DNA from: Mitsuaria sp. GD03876
GTDB taxonomy: Bacteria > Pseudomonadota > Gammaproteobacteria > Burkholderiales > Burkholderiaceae_C
NCBI RefSeq assembly: GCF_029840635.1
Contig: NZ_JAOCCU010000013.1
Span: 1 to 64,000 of the forward strand
Length of the DNA stretch: 64,000 bases
Reading direction: 5' to 3'
Shown here: positions 36,172-43,479 of the stretch, one piece after another
Numbering within the stretch: the first letter of the stretch is position 1
Layout of the letters: every line of letters starts with the position of its first letter
The notes under the pieces: generated by a model
Told to the model about the DNA's origin: nothing
The model's database searches: none
The model's input: only the letters and a program-made list of their open reading frames with translations
Made by a program: the position numbers and the translations under genes

Positions 36172-36525
36172 ATGCCGACGATCCTGAGCTTCAACGGCCT
36201 GCGAGCGGTGATCTACCTGAACGACCACCGCCCCGGCCAGGTCCACGTGATGGGCCACGGCTGCGAGGCGCGCTTCGAGTTCCGCCCTCGCGGCCACGCG
36301 AGTTCCACGAGCCATGCGGGCCATGCGGGCCATGCGGGCCATGCGGGCCATGCGGGCCATGCGGGCCATGCGGGCCTCGATGGTGGCGCCGCCGGCGCGC
36401 TGACGCTGACGCTGATGGAGAACCACTTCTTCACCCACGCGCGGCTGAACCGCATCGCCGCGATCCTGGCGAGCCAGCTGCCGCGGCTCAGCGCCGACTG
36501 GAGGGTTCTCCATGGACGGCATTGA
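36172..36525 (+). CDS. DUF4160 protein with (His-Ala-Gly) tandem repeat
   Basis: Protein of 117 residues. The N-terminal half matches DUF4160 ([36 protein letters not shown] is the family opening in type) and the C-terminus has the family ending (a helix with [13 protein letters not shown], then DWRVLHG). Between them is an insertion of seven His-Ala-Gly units (about residues 48-68) encoded by a 9-bp tandem repeat, absent from typical members. It overlaps the downstream DUF2442 gene by 14 bp, the usual pairing. Role unknown; such pairs have been suggested to be toxin-antitoxin-like. Confidence 0.8.
   Translation: MPTILSFNGLRAVIYLNDHRPGQVHVMGHGCEARFEFRPRGHASSTSHAGHAGHAGHAGHAGHAGHAGLDGGAAGALTLTLMENHFFTHARLNRIAAILASQLPRLSADWRVLHGRH
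36313..36375 (+). repeat. 9-bp tandem repeat (CATGCGGGC x7)
   Basis: Seven perfect head-to-tail copies of CATGCGGGC inside the DUF4160 gene, encoding His-Ala-Gly each time. Because the unit is a multiple of three, slippage would change protein length without breaking the frame. Confidence 0.95.
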
Positions 36526-36886
36526 CGATCCCGACGCCGCGCCGGTCCCGATCGACGCCGACACCTACGAGGCCGCCGAGCGCGCCGGCGCGTTGCAGCG
36601 CTCGCTGATGCCGGCGGCGGTCGCGGTGCGTTACGACGGCGTGACGGACCGGGTGCTGGTGATCCTGGACACCGGCGTCGAACTCGCCTTCGCGCCGTGG
36701 CTGGTGCAGGGGCTGGGCGGCGCCGAGGCCGGCGACCTCGCCGACGCGGTGATCTCCCCGTCCGGACTGGGTGTGTTCTTCCCCCGGCTCAACGCGGATG
36801 TCTACCTGCCGGGGCTGCTCGAAGGCGTGATGGGCACCAAGCGCTGGATGGCCGCGATGCGGCGCGCGCCGCCGCTACAACTGTGA
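36512..36886 (+). CDS. DUF2442 domain protein
   Basis: Protein of 124 residues, with a DUF2442-like core in the C-terminal 80 residues ([51 protein letters not shown]). The first ~35 residues form a poorly conserved extension. It starts inside the end of the DUF4160 gene, so the two are translationally coupled. Function unknown; the coupling says the products act together. Confidence 0.82.
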   Translation: MDGIDDPDAAPVPIDADTYEAAERAGALQRSLMPAAVAVRYDGVTDRVLVILDTGVELAFAPWLVQGLGGAEAGDLADAVISPSGLGVFFPRLNADVYLPGLLEGVMGTKRWMAAMRRAPPLQL

Positions 36887-36940
36887 AGTAGCGAAAAGGT
36901 CTCTGGACATCGCGGACGCGGCGGCGGCATGCTAGCCCCC

Positions 36941-38488
36941 ATGTCATTGCCGACCGCCTCCGTCCCGATCCCCCGCCGCGCGTTGCTGCTCGGCGCGACC
37001 GCGTCCGCGGCGCTCGCCGCCTGCGGCGGCCTGCCGTCGGCGCCGGACGTGCCGATGGATGCGACGCAGCGCCAACGCGCGGCCAACCGCATCGGTTGGG
37101 GCGCGACGCAATCGCAGCTCGACGAGATCGACCGGCTTGGCTGGGGACGCTACGTCGAACGCCAGTTCAAGGCCGATCCCAAGGCGCCGATGCCCGCGCC
37201 GATCCAGGCCCGCATCGACGCGCTCGGCATCAGCCAGGGCGACGTCGCGTCACGCGTGTGGGCGGCGGAATCGTTCCGACGCAACGGCGACAAGGGCGCG
37301 ACCGAGGAGGAGCGCGCCGCCGCGCGCAAGGCCTACCAGGAGGCGCAGGGCCTGGCCGCGCGCGAGACCGGCGAGCGCCAGCTGCTGCGCGAGCTGTACG
37401 GCGAGCAGCAGCTGCTCGAGCACCTGTCGTGGTTCTGGTTCAACCATTTCAACGTGCACCAGGGCAAGCGCGACATCCGGCTGCTGCTGGCGGATTACCA
37501 GGACCGCGCGCTGCGCCCGCAGGCGCTGGGTTCGTTCCGCCGGATGCTGGGCGCGGTCGCGCGACATCCGGCGATGCTGCGCTACCTAGACAACGACCAG
37601 AACGCGGTGCGCGCGATCAACGAGAACTACGCGCGCGAGTTGCTGGAGCTGCACACGATGGGCGTGGACGGCGGCTACACGCAGCGCGACGTGCAGGAGC
37701 TGGCGCGCGTGCTGACGGGATTCGGCGTGCGGGTCGATCCGGACCCGGCGAAGGTGGCGCCGCGTTTCGAGCGCCTCTACCAGCGCGACGGGCTGTTCGA
37801 GTTCCATCCGGGCCGCCACGATTTCGGCGACAAGCAGTTGCTGGGCCACACGATCAAGGGCCGCGGCGCGGACGAGTTGGACGAGGTGCTGGACCTGCTG
37901 ACGGCGCAGCCGGCGACGGCGCGATTCGTGTGCCGCAAGCTGGCGGTGTTCTTCCTGAGCGACCAGCCGCCGCAGCCGGTGGTGGACGCGATGACGGCGG
38001 CGTTCCTGCGGACGAAGGGCGACGTGCCGGCGACCTTGAGGCCGCTGCTGTACGCGCCGCAGTTCGCGTCCGCGGAGTCCCCGAAGTTCAAGGACCCGCA
38101 TCACTACTTGCTGTCGAGCTTGCGCGCCGGTTTCGAGCGCCGCGAGCTTCAGAACGCGCAGCCGCTGCAGAACTGGTTGCGCCGCCTGGGCCAGGGCCTT
38201 TACGACAAGCAGACGCCGGACGGCTATCCGATGACGGCGGACGCGTGGAACAGCCCGGGCCAGATGACGCTGCGATTCGAGATCGCGCGCCAGATGGGCA
38301 GCGGCGCGGCGCCGCTTTACCGCCCGGATGGCGTCACGACGCCGGTCCCGATGCCGGACCTGAGCCCTCTACGGACGCGTATCGAGCCCACGCTGGCGAC
38401 GACGACGATGGCTGCCTTGTCGCAGACCACATCGCCGCAGCAATGGCTGACGCTGTTGTTCTCGAGTCCTGATTTCATGTATCGATGA
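36941..38488 (+). CDS. DUF1800 family protein with Tat/lipoprotein signal
   Basis: Protein of 515 residues from the ATG at 36941 (another in-frame ATG at 36929). The N-terminus is PRRALLLGATASAALAACGG, which combines a twin-Arg motif with a lipobox-like AAC. The body shows DUF1800 landmarks: NRIGWGATQSQLDEID, HLSWFWFNHFNVH, NENYARELLELHTMGVDGGYTQ and LTGFGVRVDP. It overlaps the DUF1501 gene by 4 bp (ATGA). The DUF1800-DUF1501 pair is widespread and its biochemical role is unproven. Confidence 0.9.
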   Translation: MSLPTASVPIPRRALLLGATASAALAACGGLPSAPDVPMDATQRQRAANRIGWGATQSQLDEIDRLGWGRYVERQFKADPKAPMPAPIQARIDALGISQGDVASRVWAAESFRRNGDKGATEEERAAARKAYQEAQGLAARETGERQLLRELYGEQQLLEHLSWFWFNHFNVHQGKRDIRLLLADYQDRALRPQALGSFRRMLGAVARHPAMLRYLDNDQNAVRAINENYARELLELHTMGVDGGYTQRDVQELARVLTGFGVRVDPDPAKVAPRFERLYQRDGLFEFHPGRHDFGDKQLLGHTIKGRGADELDEVLDLLTAQPATARFVCRKLAVFFLSDQPPQPVVDAMTAAFLRTKGDVPATLRPLLYAPQFASAESPKFKDPHHYLLSSLRAGFERRELQNAQPLQNWLRRLGQGLYDKQTPDGYPMTADAWNSPGQMTLRFEIARQMGSGAAPLYRPDGVTTPVPMPDLSPLRTRIEPTLATTTMAALSQTTSPQQWLTLLFSSPDFMYR

Positions 38489-39807
38489 CCATGCACAGAC
38501 GTCACCTCCTCCACGCTCTCGCACTGGGCGGCCTGACGATTTCCAGTGCCCGTCTCTTCGCCACCGACGGACGGGGGCTGGGCATGGAGAAGCCTGGGCA
38601 GCCGGTGCCCTCCGGAGCGAATGCCGAGCGTGCGGAGGCGTCTGAGCGGAGGGGGGCACCGGCTGTTCAGGCTTCGGGCGCCCGTCCACGTTTCCTGCTG
38701 GTGTTCCTGCGCGGTGGTTACGACGCCACCAACCTATTGATTCCGACCTCGAGTGGTTTCTATTACGAGCAACGCCCCCGCATCGCGATCGCCCGCCCGA
38801 GCGCAACGGATGTGAACGCCGCGCTGCCGCTGAATGCGGACTGGGGTTTGCACCCCGCGCTCCGGAACAGCGTGTACCCGCTGGCGCAGGCTGGCCAGGC
38901 GCGGTTCATCCCGTTCGCCGGCACCGAGGACTTGTCCAGGAGTCATTTCGAGACGCAGGACAGCATTGAGCTGGGCCAACCGGTGGGTGGATCGCGCGAC
39001 TACAACTCGGGTTTCCTGAACCGGCTCGCGGCGGAGCTCGATGCGCAGCAGGCCTTGTCGTTCACCGACCAGTTGCCGATGGCCTTCCGGGGTCCGGTGC
39101 GCATTGCCAACGCGGGCTTGCGGGAGACGGCGCGCCCGGCGGTGGAGGGGAAGAACCGGGCGCTGATCGCGAGCATGTACCAGGGTCAGCCGCTGGGGGC
39201 GAGCGTGCAGGAGGGACTGGCGCTGCGGGATGAGCTGGCGAGGGATCTGTCGCCAGACCGGATGAAGTCGATGACCGATGCGGCGGGTCGCAACGCGATT
39301 CCGGCGAAGGGGTTCGAGTTGGAGGCGCGACGCATCGCGACCTTGATGCGAGGGCGGTTCAGCCTGGGGTTCATCGATGTGGGTGGGTGGGACACGCATG
39401 TGAACCAGGGCGGCGCGACGGGGCAGTTGGCGAACCGGTTCGAGGAACTGGGCCGAGGCCTGGCGGCGATCGCCGACGAATTGGGGCCCGAGGTGTGGCG
39501 CCAGACCACCATGATGGTGATCAGCGAGTTCGGCCGGACTTTCCGCGAGAACGGCAACCGTGGCACCGACCACGGTCACGGGAGCGTCTACTGGCTGCTG
39601 GGCGGCGGGCTGGCGAGCGGCGGGCCCGTCGCGGGCGACCAGATCGCGCTGACGGCGACGACGCTGTTCCAGAACCGGGACTATCCGGTGCTGAACGATT
39701 ACCGCGCGGTGCTCGGCGGCCTCTGGCAACGCCAGTTCGGCCTGTCGAACGAAGCGCTGACGCGTGTGTTCCCGTCGGTCCGCCCGAAGGACCTGCGCCT
39801 GGTCTGA
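38485..39807 (+). CDS. DUF1501 family protein with inserted repeat
   Basis: Protein of 440 residues with a Tat-type start (MHRRHLLHALALGG) and a DUF1501 (sulfatase-like) body: RPRFLLVFLRGGYDATN, GLHPALRN, SHFETQDSIELG, FIDVGGWDTHVNQGG and DHGHGSVYWLLGGG. Between the signal and the body, about residues 36-64, lies an Ala/Gly/Glu/Arg-rich stretch encoded by a palindromic repeat also found at 27128-27219. The reading frame stays open through it. Translationally coupled to the DUF1800 gene. Confidence 0.9.
   Translation: MTMHRRHLLHALALGGLTISSARLFATDGRGLGMEKPGQPVPSGANAERAEASERRGAPAVQASGARPRFLLVFLRGGYDATNLLIPTSSGFYYEQRPRIAIARPSATDVNAALPLNADWGLHPALRNSVYPLAQAGQARFIPFAGTEDLSRSHFETQDSIELGQPVGGSRDYNSGFLNRLAAELDAQQALSFTDQLPMAFRGPVRIANAGLRETARPAVEGKNRALIASMYQGQPLGASVQEGLALRDELARDLSPDRMKSMTDAAGRNAIPAKGFELEARRIATLMRGRFSLGFIDVGGWDTHVNQGGATGQLANRFEELGRGLAAIADELGPEVWRQTTMMVISEFGRTFRENGNRGTDHGHGSVYWLLGGGLASGGPVAGDQIALTATTLFQNRDYPVLNDYRAVLGGLWQRQFGLSNEALTRVFPSVRPKDLRLV
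38590..38674. repeat. REP-like palindromic repeat, copy B, inside DUF1501 gene
   Basis: Second copy of the element described at 27128-27219. The arms 38590-38613 and 38651-38674 pair with about three mismatches, and the centre keeps GGAGCGAAT and TGAGCGGAGGGGGGCACC. It is in frame with the surrounding gene and contributes about 28 codons at the signal/mature junction. Confidence 0.72.
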
Positions 39808-39843
39808 GGCCGGGCCCCCCCACTCGCCCCAAAGCCCCCAGGC

Positions 39844-39861
39844 CGTGCAAGCGCTTGCACG
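39844..39861. promoter_or_regulatory. 18-bp perfect palindrome (LacI-type-like)
   Basis: CGTGCAAGCGCTTGCACG is perfectly self-complementary, with the AAGCGCTT core typical of LacI/GalR-family operators. It lies 7 bp upstream of the -35 of the Fur-box promoter. There is no LacI-type regulator in the window. It could also act as a hairpin after the DUF1501 gene, but it has no T-run. Confidence 0.45.
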
Positions 39862-39868
39862 ACGAGGC

Positions 39869-39898
39869 TTGCAAATGAGAGCAATTCTCATCTAGCAT
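39869..39898 (+). promoter_or_regulatory. Promoter with embedded Fur-box-like operator
   Basis: -35 TTGCAA (39869-39874), an 18-bp spacer and -10 TAGCAT (39893-39898). The spacer is filled by an inverted repeat ATGAGA-GCAAT-TCTCAT (39875-39891), close to the proteobacterial Fur-box form. A repressor bound there would block RNA polymerase, so transcription should be induced by iron limitation (inference from the site and the family). Confidence 0.7.
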
Positions 39899-39904
39899 CG
39901 TCAC

Positions 39905-40013
39905 AAACGAAAAGACTCCAGCGGGACCCGAGCCCCGCGACCAATGCAACTTGCACAGAGGCTGCGCCGCCATCAGATCGGCATCGTTCGGCGGCGCGGC
40001 CTCTTTTTCTTTT
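39905..40013 (+). ncRNA. Candidate Fur-controlled small RNA upstream of fumC
   Basis: A start 6-8 nt after the -10 and an intrinsic terminator at 39958-40013 define a transcript of about 110 nt with no convincing ORF. It begins A-rich (CACAAACGAAAAG), contains a GC hairpin near 39920-39940 (GCGGG with CCCGC-type arms) and ends in a strong terminator with a U-rich tail, as Hfq-binding sRNAs do. Iron-repressed sRNAs such as RyhB and PrrF, and BrrF in Burkholderia, have this layout. Read-through into fumC is the alternative use of the promoter. Confidence 0.6.
39958..40013 (+). terminator. Strong Rho-independent terminator before fumC
   Basis: A 14-bp stem (39958-39971 with 39990-40003, a single G-U wobble) with an 18-nt loop, followed by CTTTTTCTTTT. 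It lies about 140 bp upstream of the fumC start, so fumC either has its own promoter beyond it or depends on read-through. Confidence 0.85.
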
Positions 40014-40149
40014 GCATCGTTCGCATGGTCCCCCGTCCGGCCTGGAGTCCCCCACTTCGGCAGGCCCTCCACCGGCTTCACGGCGCCGCGCAACTCACGC
40101 TGCTACGCTGGTCCGTGGCGATCCGCCTGCCCGACATGAAGGAATCCCG

Positions 40150-41550
40150 ATGAACAAGCCCACCCGCATCGAACGAGACTCCATGGGCGAGGTGGCCGTG
40201 CCGGTCGACGCGCTGTACGGCGCGCAGACCCAGCGCGCGGTCGAGAACTTCGCGATCAGCCGCCAGCCGATGCCCGAGCGCTTCGTGCGCGCGCTGGTGC
40301 TGCAGAAGGCCGCGGCGGCGCGCGCCAACATCGCGCTGGAGCAACTGCCCGCCGACATCGGCCAGGCCATCGATCGTGCCGCGACCCAGTTGTTGCAGGA
40401 TCCGGCGCTGATGAGCCACTTCCCGGTGGAAGTTTTCCAGACCGGCTCGGGCACCAGCTCGAACATGAATGCCAACGAGGTGCTGGCCACCGTGGCCACG
40501 CGGCTGATCGGCAGCGGCGCGGCGAACCCGGTCAGCGTCAGTCCCAACGATCATGTCAACGCCGGTCAGAGCAGTAACGACTCGATCCCGACGGTGCTGC
40601 ACATCAGCGCCGCGCAGGCGCTCAACGGCGAGCTGCTGCCCGCGCTGGACCTGCTGGTGCAGACGCTGCAGGACAAGATCCAGAGCGACGGCCATCACGT
40701 CAAGACCGGCCGCACCCACCTGATGGACGCGATGCCGCTGCGCCTGGGCCAGGAGCTGGGCGGCTGGTGCGCGCAGATCGAGGCGCGACGCGCGCAGCTG
40801 CGCGCGCTGCTGCCGTCGGTGTGCGAACTCGCGCAGGGCGGCACCGCGGTGGGCACCGGCATCAACGCGCATCCGGACTTCGCGCGCCGCTTCTGCGAGG
40901 AGCTGTCCACCCTCACCGGCCTGAGCTTCCGCCCGGCGCCGGACTTCTTCGCCGCGCTGTCGGCGCAGGACACGGCGGTGGCGCTGTCGGGCGCGCTCAA
41001 GGGCCTGGCGGTGTCGCTGATGAAGATCGCCAACGACCTGCGCTGGATGAACTCCGGCCCGCTCGCCGGGCTGGCGGAGATCGAGCTGCATGCGCTGCAG
41101 CCGGGCTCGTCGATCATGCCGGGCAAGGTGAATCCGGTGATCCCGGAGGCGGTGACGATGGTCTGCGCGCAGGTCATCGGCCATGACGCGGCGATCACCG
41201 TGGCGGGGCAGTCGGGCAACTTCCAGCTCAACGTGATGTTGCCGCTGATCGCGACCAACCTGCTGGACAGCCTGGCGTTGCTGGCGGCGGCGACGCAGGC
41301 GCTGGCGGCGCAGGCGATCCGCGACTTCAAGGTCAACACCGACGGGTTGCAGCATGCGCTGGCGCGCAACCCGATCCTGGTCACCGCGCTGAACCGCGAG
41401 ATCGGCTACCTGAAGGCCGCCGCGATCGCCAAGCGCGCCTATGCCGAGAAGCGTCCGATCCTGGACGTCGCCGAGGAGATGACCGAGTTCGACCGCGCCA
41501 CGCTCCAGCAGATGCTGGATCCGGCCAAGCTGACCGATGGCGGACTCTGA
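40150..41550 (+). CDS. fumC: Class II fumarate hydratase FumC
   Basis: Iron-independent fumarase, interconverting fumarate and malate in the TCA cycle; 466 residues. Landmarks are ERDSMGEVAVPVDALYGAQTQRAVENF, FQTGSGTSSNMNANEV, SSNDSIPT, KTGRTHLMDAMPLRLGQE and the superfamily signature GSSIMPGKVNP. An upstream Fur-box promoter fits the known use of FumC to replace iron-sulphur fumarases under iron starvation. The 3' end overlaps the ZIP transporter gene by 14 bp. Confidence 0.96.
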   Translation: MNKPTRIERDSMGEVAVPVDALYGAQTQRAVENFAISRQPMPERFVRALVLQKAAAARANIALEQLPADIGQAIDRAATQLLQDPALMSHFPVEVFQTGSGTSSNMNANEVLATVATRLIGSGAANPVSVSPNDHVNAGQSSNDSIPTVLHISAAQALNGELLPALDLLVQTLQDKIQSDGHHVKTGRTHLMDAMPLRLGQELGGWCAQIEARRAQLRALLPSVCELAQGGTAVGTGINAHPDFARRFCEELSTLTGLSFRPAPDFFAALSAQDTAVALSGALKGLAVSLMKIANDLRWMNSGPLAGLAEIELHALQPGSSIMPGKVNPVIPEAVTMVCAQVIGHDAAITVAGQSGNFQLNVMLPLIATNLLDSLALLAAATQALAAQAIRDFKVNTDGLQHALARNPILVTALNREIGYLKAAAIAKRAYAEKRPILDVAEEMTEFDRATLQQMLDPAKLTDGGL

Positions 41551-42463
41551 GGCCGTCATCGCCGCGGACCGGACGTCGGCGCGCCGCCATCGGCTGCGCC
41601 AGGCGCTGGGCTGGACGATCCTGCTGATCGGCGCGGTGCTGCTGCTGCACCAGGGCTGGACCTGGATGCAGCCGGCGGGTGGCATCGGGCAGGGGTCGGT
41701 GATCGTCATGGCGCTGCAGGCCGGCCTGATCGCCGCGGCGGCGACGGCCTTCGGCACCTTGCCCGCGCTGGGCACGCGCAGTTTGTCGGCGCGCGGCCAG
41801 GATGCGCTGATGGGCTTCGGCGCCGGGGTGATGCTGGCGGCCTGCTCGTTCTCCCTGATCATTCCGGGCCTGGCGGCGGCGCGCGATCACGCGACCGCCT
41901 CCGGCGCCGCCGCGCAGGTGGCCCTGGCGGTGCTGCTGGGCGCGTGGGCGTTGATGGCGCTGGACCGCTGGCTGCCGCACGAGCACTTCATCAAGGGCCG
42001 CGAAGGCACCGATCCGACGCGGCTGCGGCGCACGACGCTGTTCGTGATCGCCGTCACGCTGCACAACCTGCCGGAGGGCCTCGCGATGGGCGTGGCCTTC
42101 GCGGCGAACGATCCGCTGGCGGCGGCCAGCCTCAGCCTGGCGATCGCGATCCAGGACCTGCCCGAGGGCTTCGTCATCGCGGTGGCGCTGATGGGGGTCG
42201 GGTACTCGCGGCGCAAGGCGCTGCTGCTGGGCGCGGCCTCGGGGCTGGTGGAGCCGGTCGGCGCGGTGCTGGGCGCCTGGGTCGTGTCGGCGTGGCCGCA
42301 GCTGCTGCCATGGGGACTGGGGTTCGCGGCGGGCGCGATGCTGTTCGTCATCAGCCACGAGATCATTCCCGAGTCGCACCGCAAGGGCCATGAGCGCTGG
42401 GCGACGCAGGGACTGATGCTGGGCTTCGCGCTGATGATGGTGCTGGACACGGCGCTGGGCTGA
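41537..42463 (+). CDS. ZIP family metal transporter
   Basis: Inner-membrane transporter of 308 residues with eight predicted membrane helices. The metal-binding motifs of ZIP proteins are visible in helices IV and V: LHNLPEGLAMGV and IQDLPEGFVIAVAL. A later HEIIPESHRKGHE segment is also typical. The usual His in the second motif is Asp here. It starts inside the end of fumC, so it is translationally coupled. The imported metal (zinc, iron or manganese) is not determined; the fumC/Fur context makes metal homeostasis plausible. Confidence 0.9.
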   Translation: MADSEAVIAADRTSARRHRLRQALGWTILLIGAVLLLHQGWTWMQPAGGIGQGSVIVMALQAGLIAAAATAFGTLPALGTRSLSARGQDALMGFGAGVMLAACSFSLIIPGLAAARDHATASGAAAQVALAVLLGAWALMALDRWLPHEHFIKGREGTDPTRLRRTTLFVIAVTLHNLPEGLAMGVAFAANDPLAAASLSLAIAIQDLPEGFVIAVALMGVGYSRRKALLLGAASGLVEPVGAVLGAWVVSAWPQLLPWGLGFAAGAMLFVISHEIIPESHRKGHERWATQGLMLGFALMMVLDTALG

Positions 42464-42473
42464 GCGTCGGCCC

Positions 42474-42492
42474 CCCACGCGACGGGCGTGGG
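42474..42492 (+). terminator. Hairpin after ZIP gene
   Basis: A 7-bp stem (42474-42480 with 42486-42492, 5-nt loop) 10 bp after the ZIP stop. It has no clear T-run, so it is only a weak terminator candidate. Confidence 0.3.
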
Positions 42493-42673
42493 TCCGCTCT
42501 CGCGCCGTCGCGCGGCCCCTCGCCGCGCCGTTCGGACCCGCGTCGTTTACAACTCGCCACGCGCAAGCGGCAGCCTGTCACGGCGCCCCCGCTCCCGCGC
42601 GGAACCGCGCGCCCACAAGCGCCGCGCGGCCCGTCACCATCGGTGCTCTGCCCTTCCCTGCAGGACCCGAGCG

Positions 42674-43381
42674 ATGAAGAAGTTGTTCGCCGCGCTGACC
42701 GCCGTGGCCGCCGCCCTCCCCGTCCTTTCGACCGCCGCGCATGCCGCCGGCCTGACGCCGCTGGAGCAGCGCTGGGTCGCCGGCATGACGCCGGTGCTGG
42801 TGCATGCGAAGGGCACCGGCATGCCGGTGGACATCGTGGTCCAACCGCAGGACGCGCCGGAGGCCGCGCCGCTGGCGCTGGGTTTCAAGGACGGCCGCTG
42901 CAAGCTGGTGCTCAGCCTGCGCGGCAACCCGGAAGGCGAAGCGACGCTCGGTCGCGTGCCGGAGGGGCTCGAGGATGCCGCGCTCGAACTGATGGCCGCG
43001 CATGAACTGGGTCACTGCCGTCGCTACCTCGACGGCGCGTGGTTCCAGCTGCCGGCTGGATTCACCGCGGGCCAGGTGCCGGATGGGCTGAGCCCCGACC
43101 TGCAGCGCGCCTACCAGTCGATGAAGTCCACGCGCCGCGAGGAAGGCTACGGCGACCTGGTCGCGCTGAGCTGGACCGCGCAGCGCCACCCGGCTCAATA
43201 CGCCGCGCTGCACGCCTGGCTCACCGCCGAACGCGGTCGCGACCTGCTGCCGGGCAGCCACCACGACACGCTCGCCTGGCTCAAGCTCGCGCGCGATCCG
43301 AAGGCGCTGGGAAGCGCCGGGTCGATGTTCGAGGCGGCAACGGCCACCTGGCAGAGCGGCCTGAATCTCGACGACGACTGA
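42674..43381 (+). CDS. Exported putative metallopeptidase-like protein
   Basis: Protein of 235 residues with a signal peptide (MKKLFAALTAVAAALPVLSTAAHA, 1-24). A zinc-type HExxH motif is visible in LMAAHELGHCRRYLD (about residues 113-127). Downstream, SMKSTRREEGYGDLVALSW could hold a third ligand, Glu. Otherwise unrecognised. A periplasmic metallopeptidase role is a guess from the motif. Confidence 0.72.
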   Translation: MKKLFAALTAVAAALPVLSTAAHAAGLTPLEQRWVAGMTPVLVHAKGTGMPVDIVVQPQDAPEAAPLALGFKDGRCKLVLSLRGNPEGEATLGRVPEGLEDAALELMAAHELGHCRRYLDGAWFQLPAGFTAGQVPDGLSPDLQRAYQSMKSTRREEGYGDLVALSWTAQRHPAQYAALHAWLTAERGRDLLPGSHHDTLAWLKLARDPKALGSAGSMFEAATATWQSGLNLDDD

Positions 43382-43479
43382 GCCCGCCGCACGGCATTGC
43401 CCCTTCCCCGCGAATTGCCGGCCCGAGCGGCGCGACCGTCATTCGCGAGCTGACCGCTCTTACGGCGGCGTGACCGCCT

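Noticed and set aside
36313-36375. Short regular repeats considered as a CRISPR array
   Set aside because: The 9-bp units are head-to-tail with no spacers and lie inside a coding frame.
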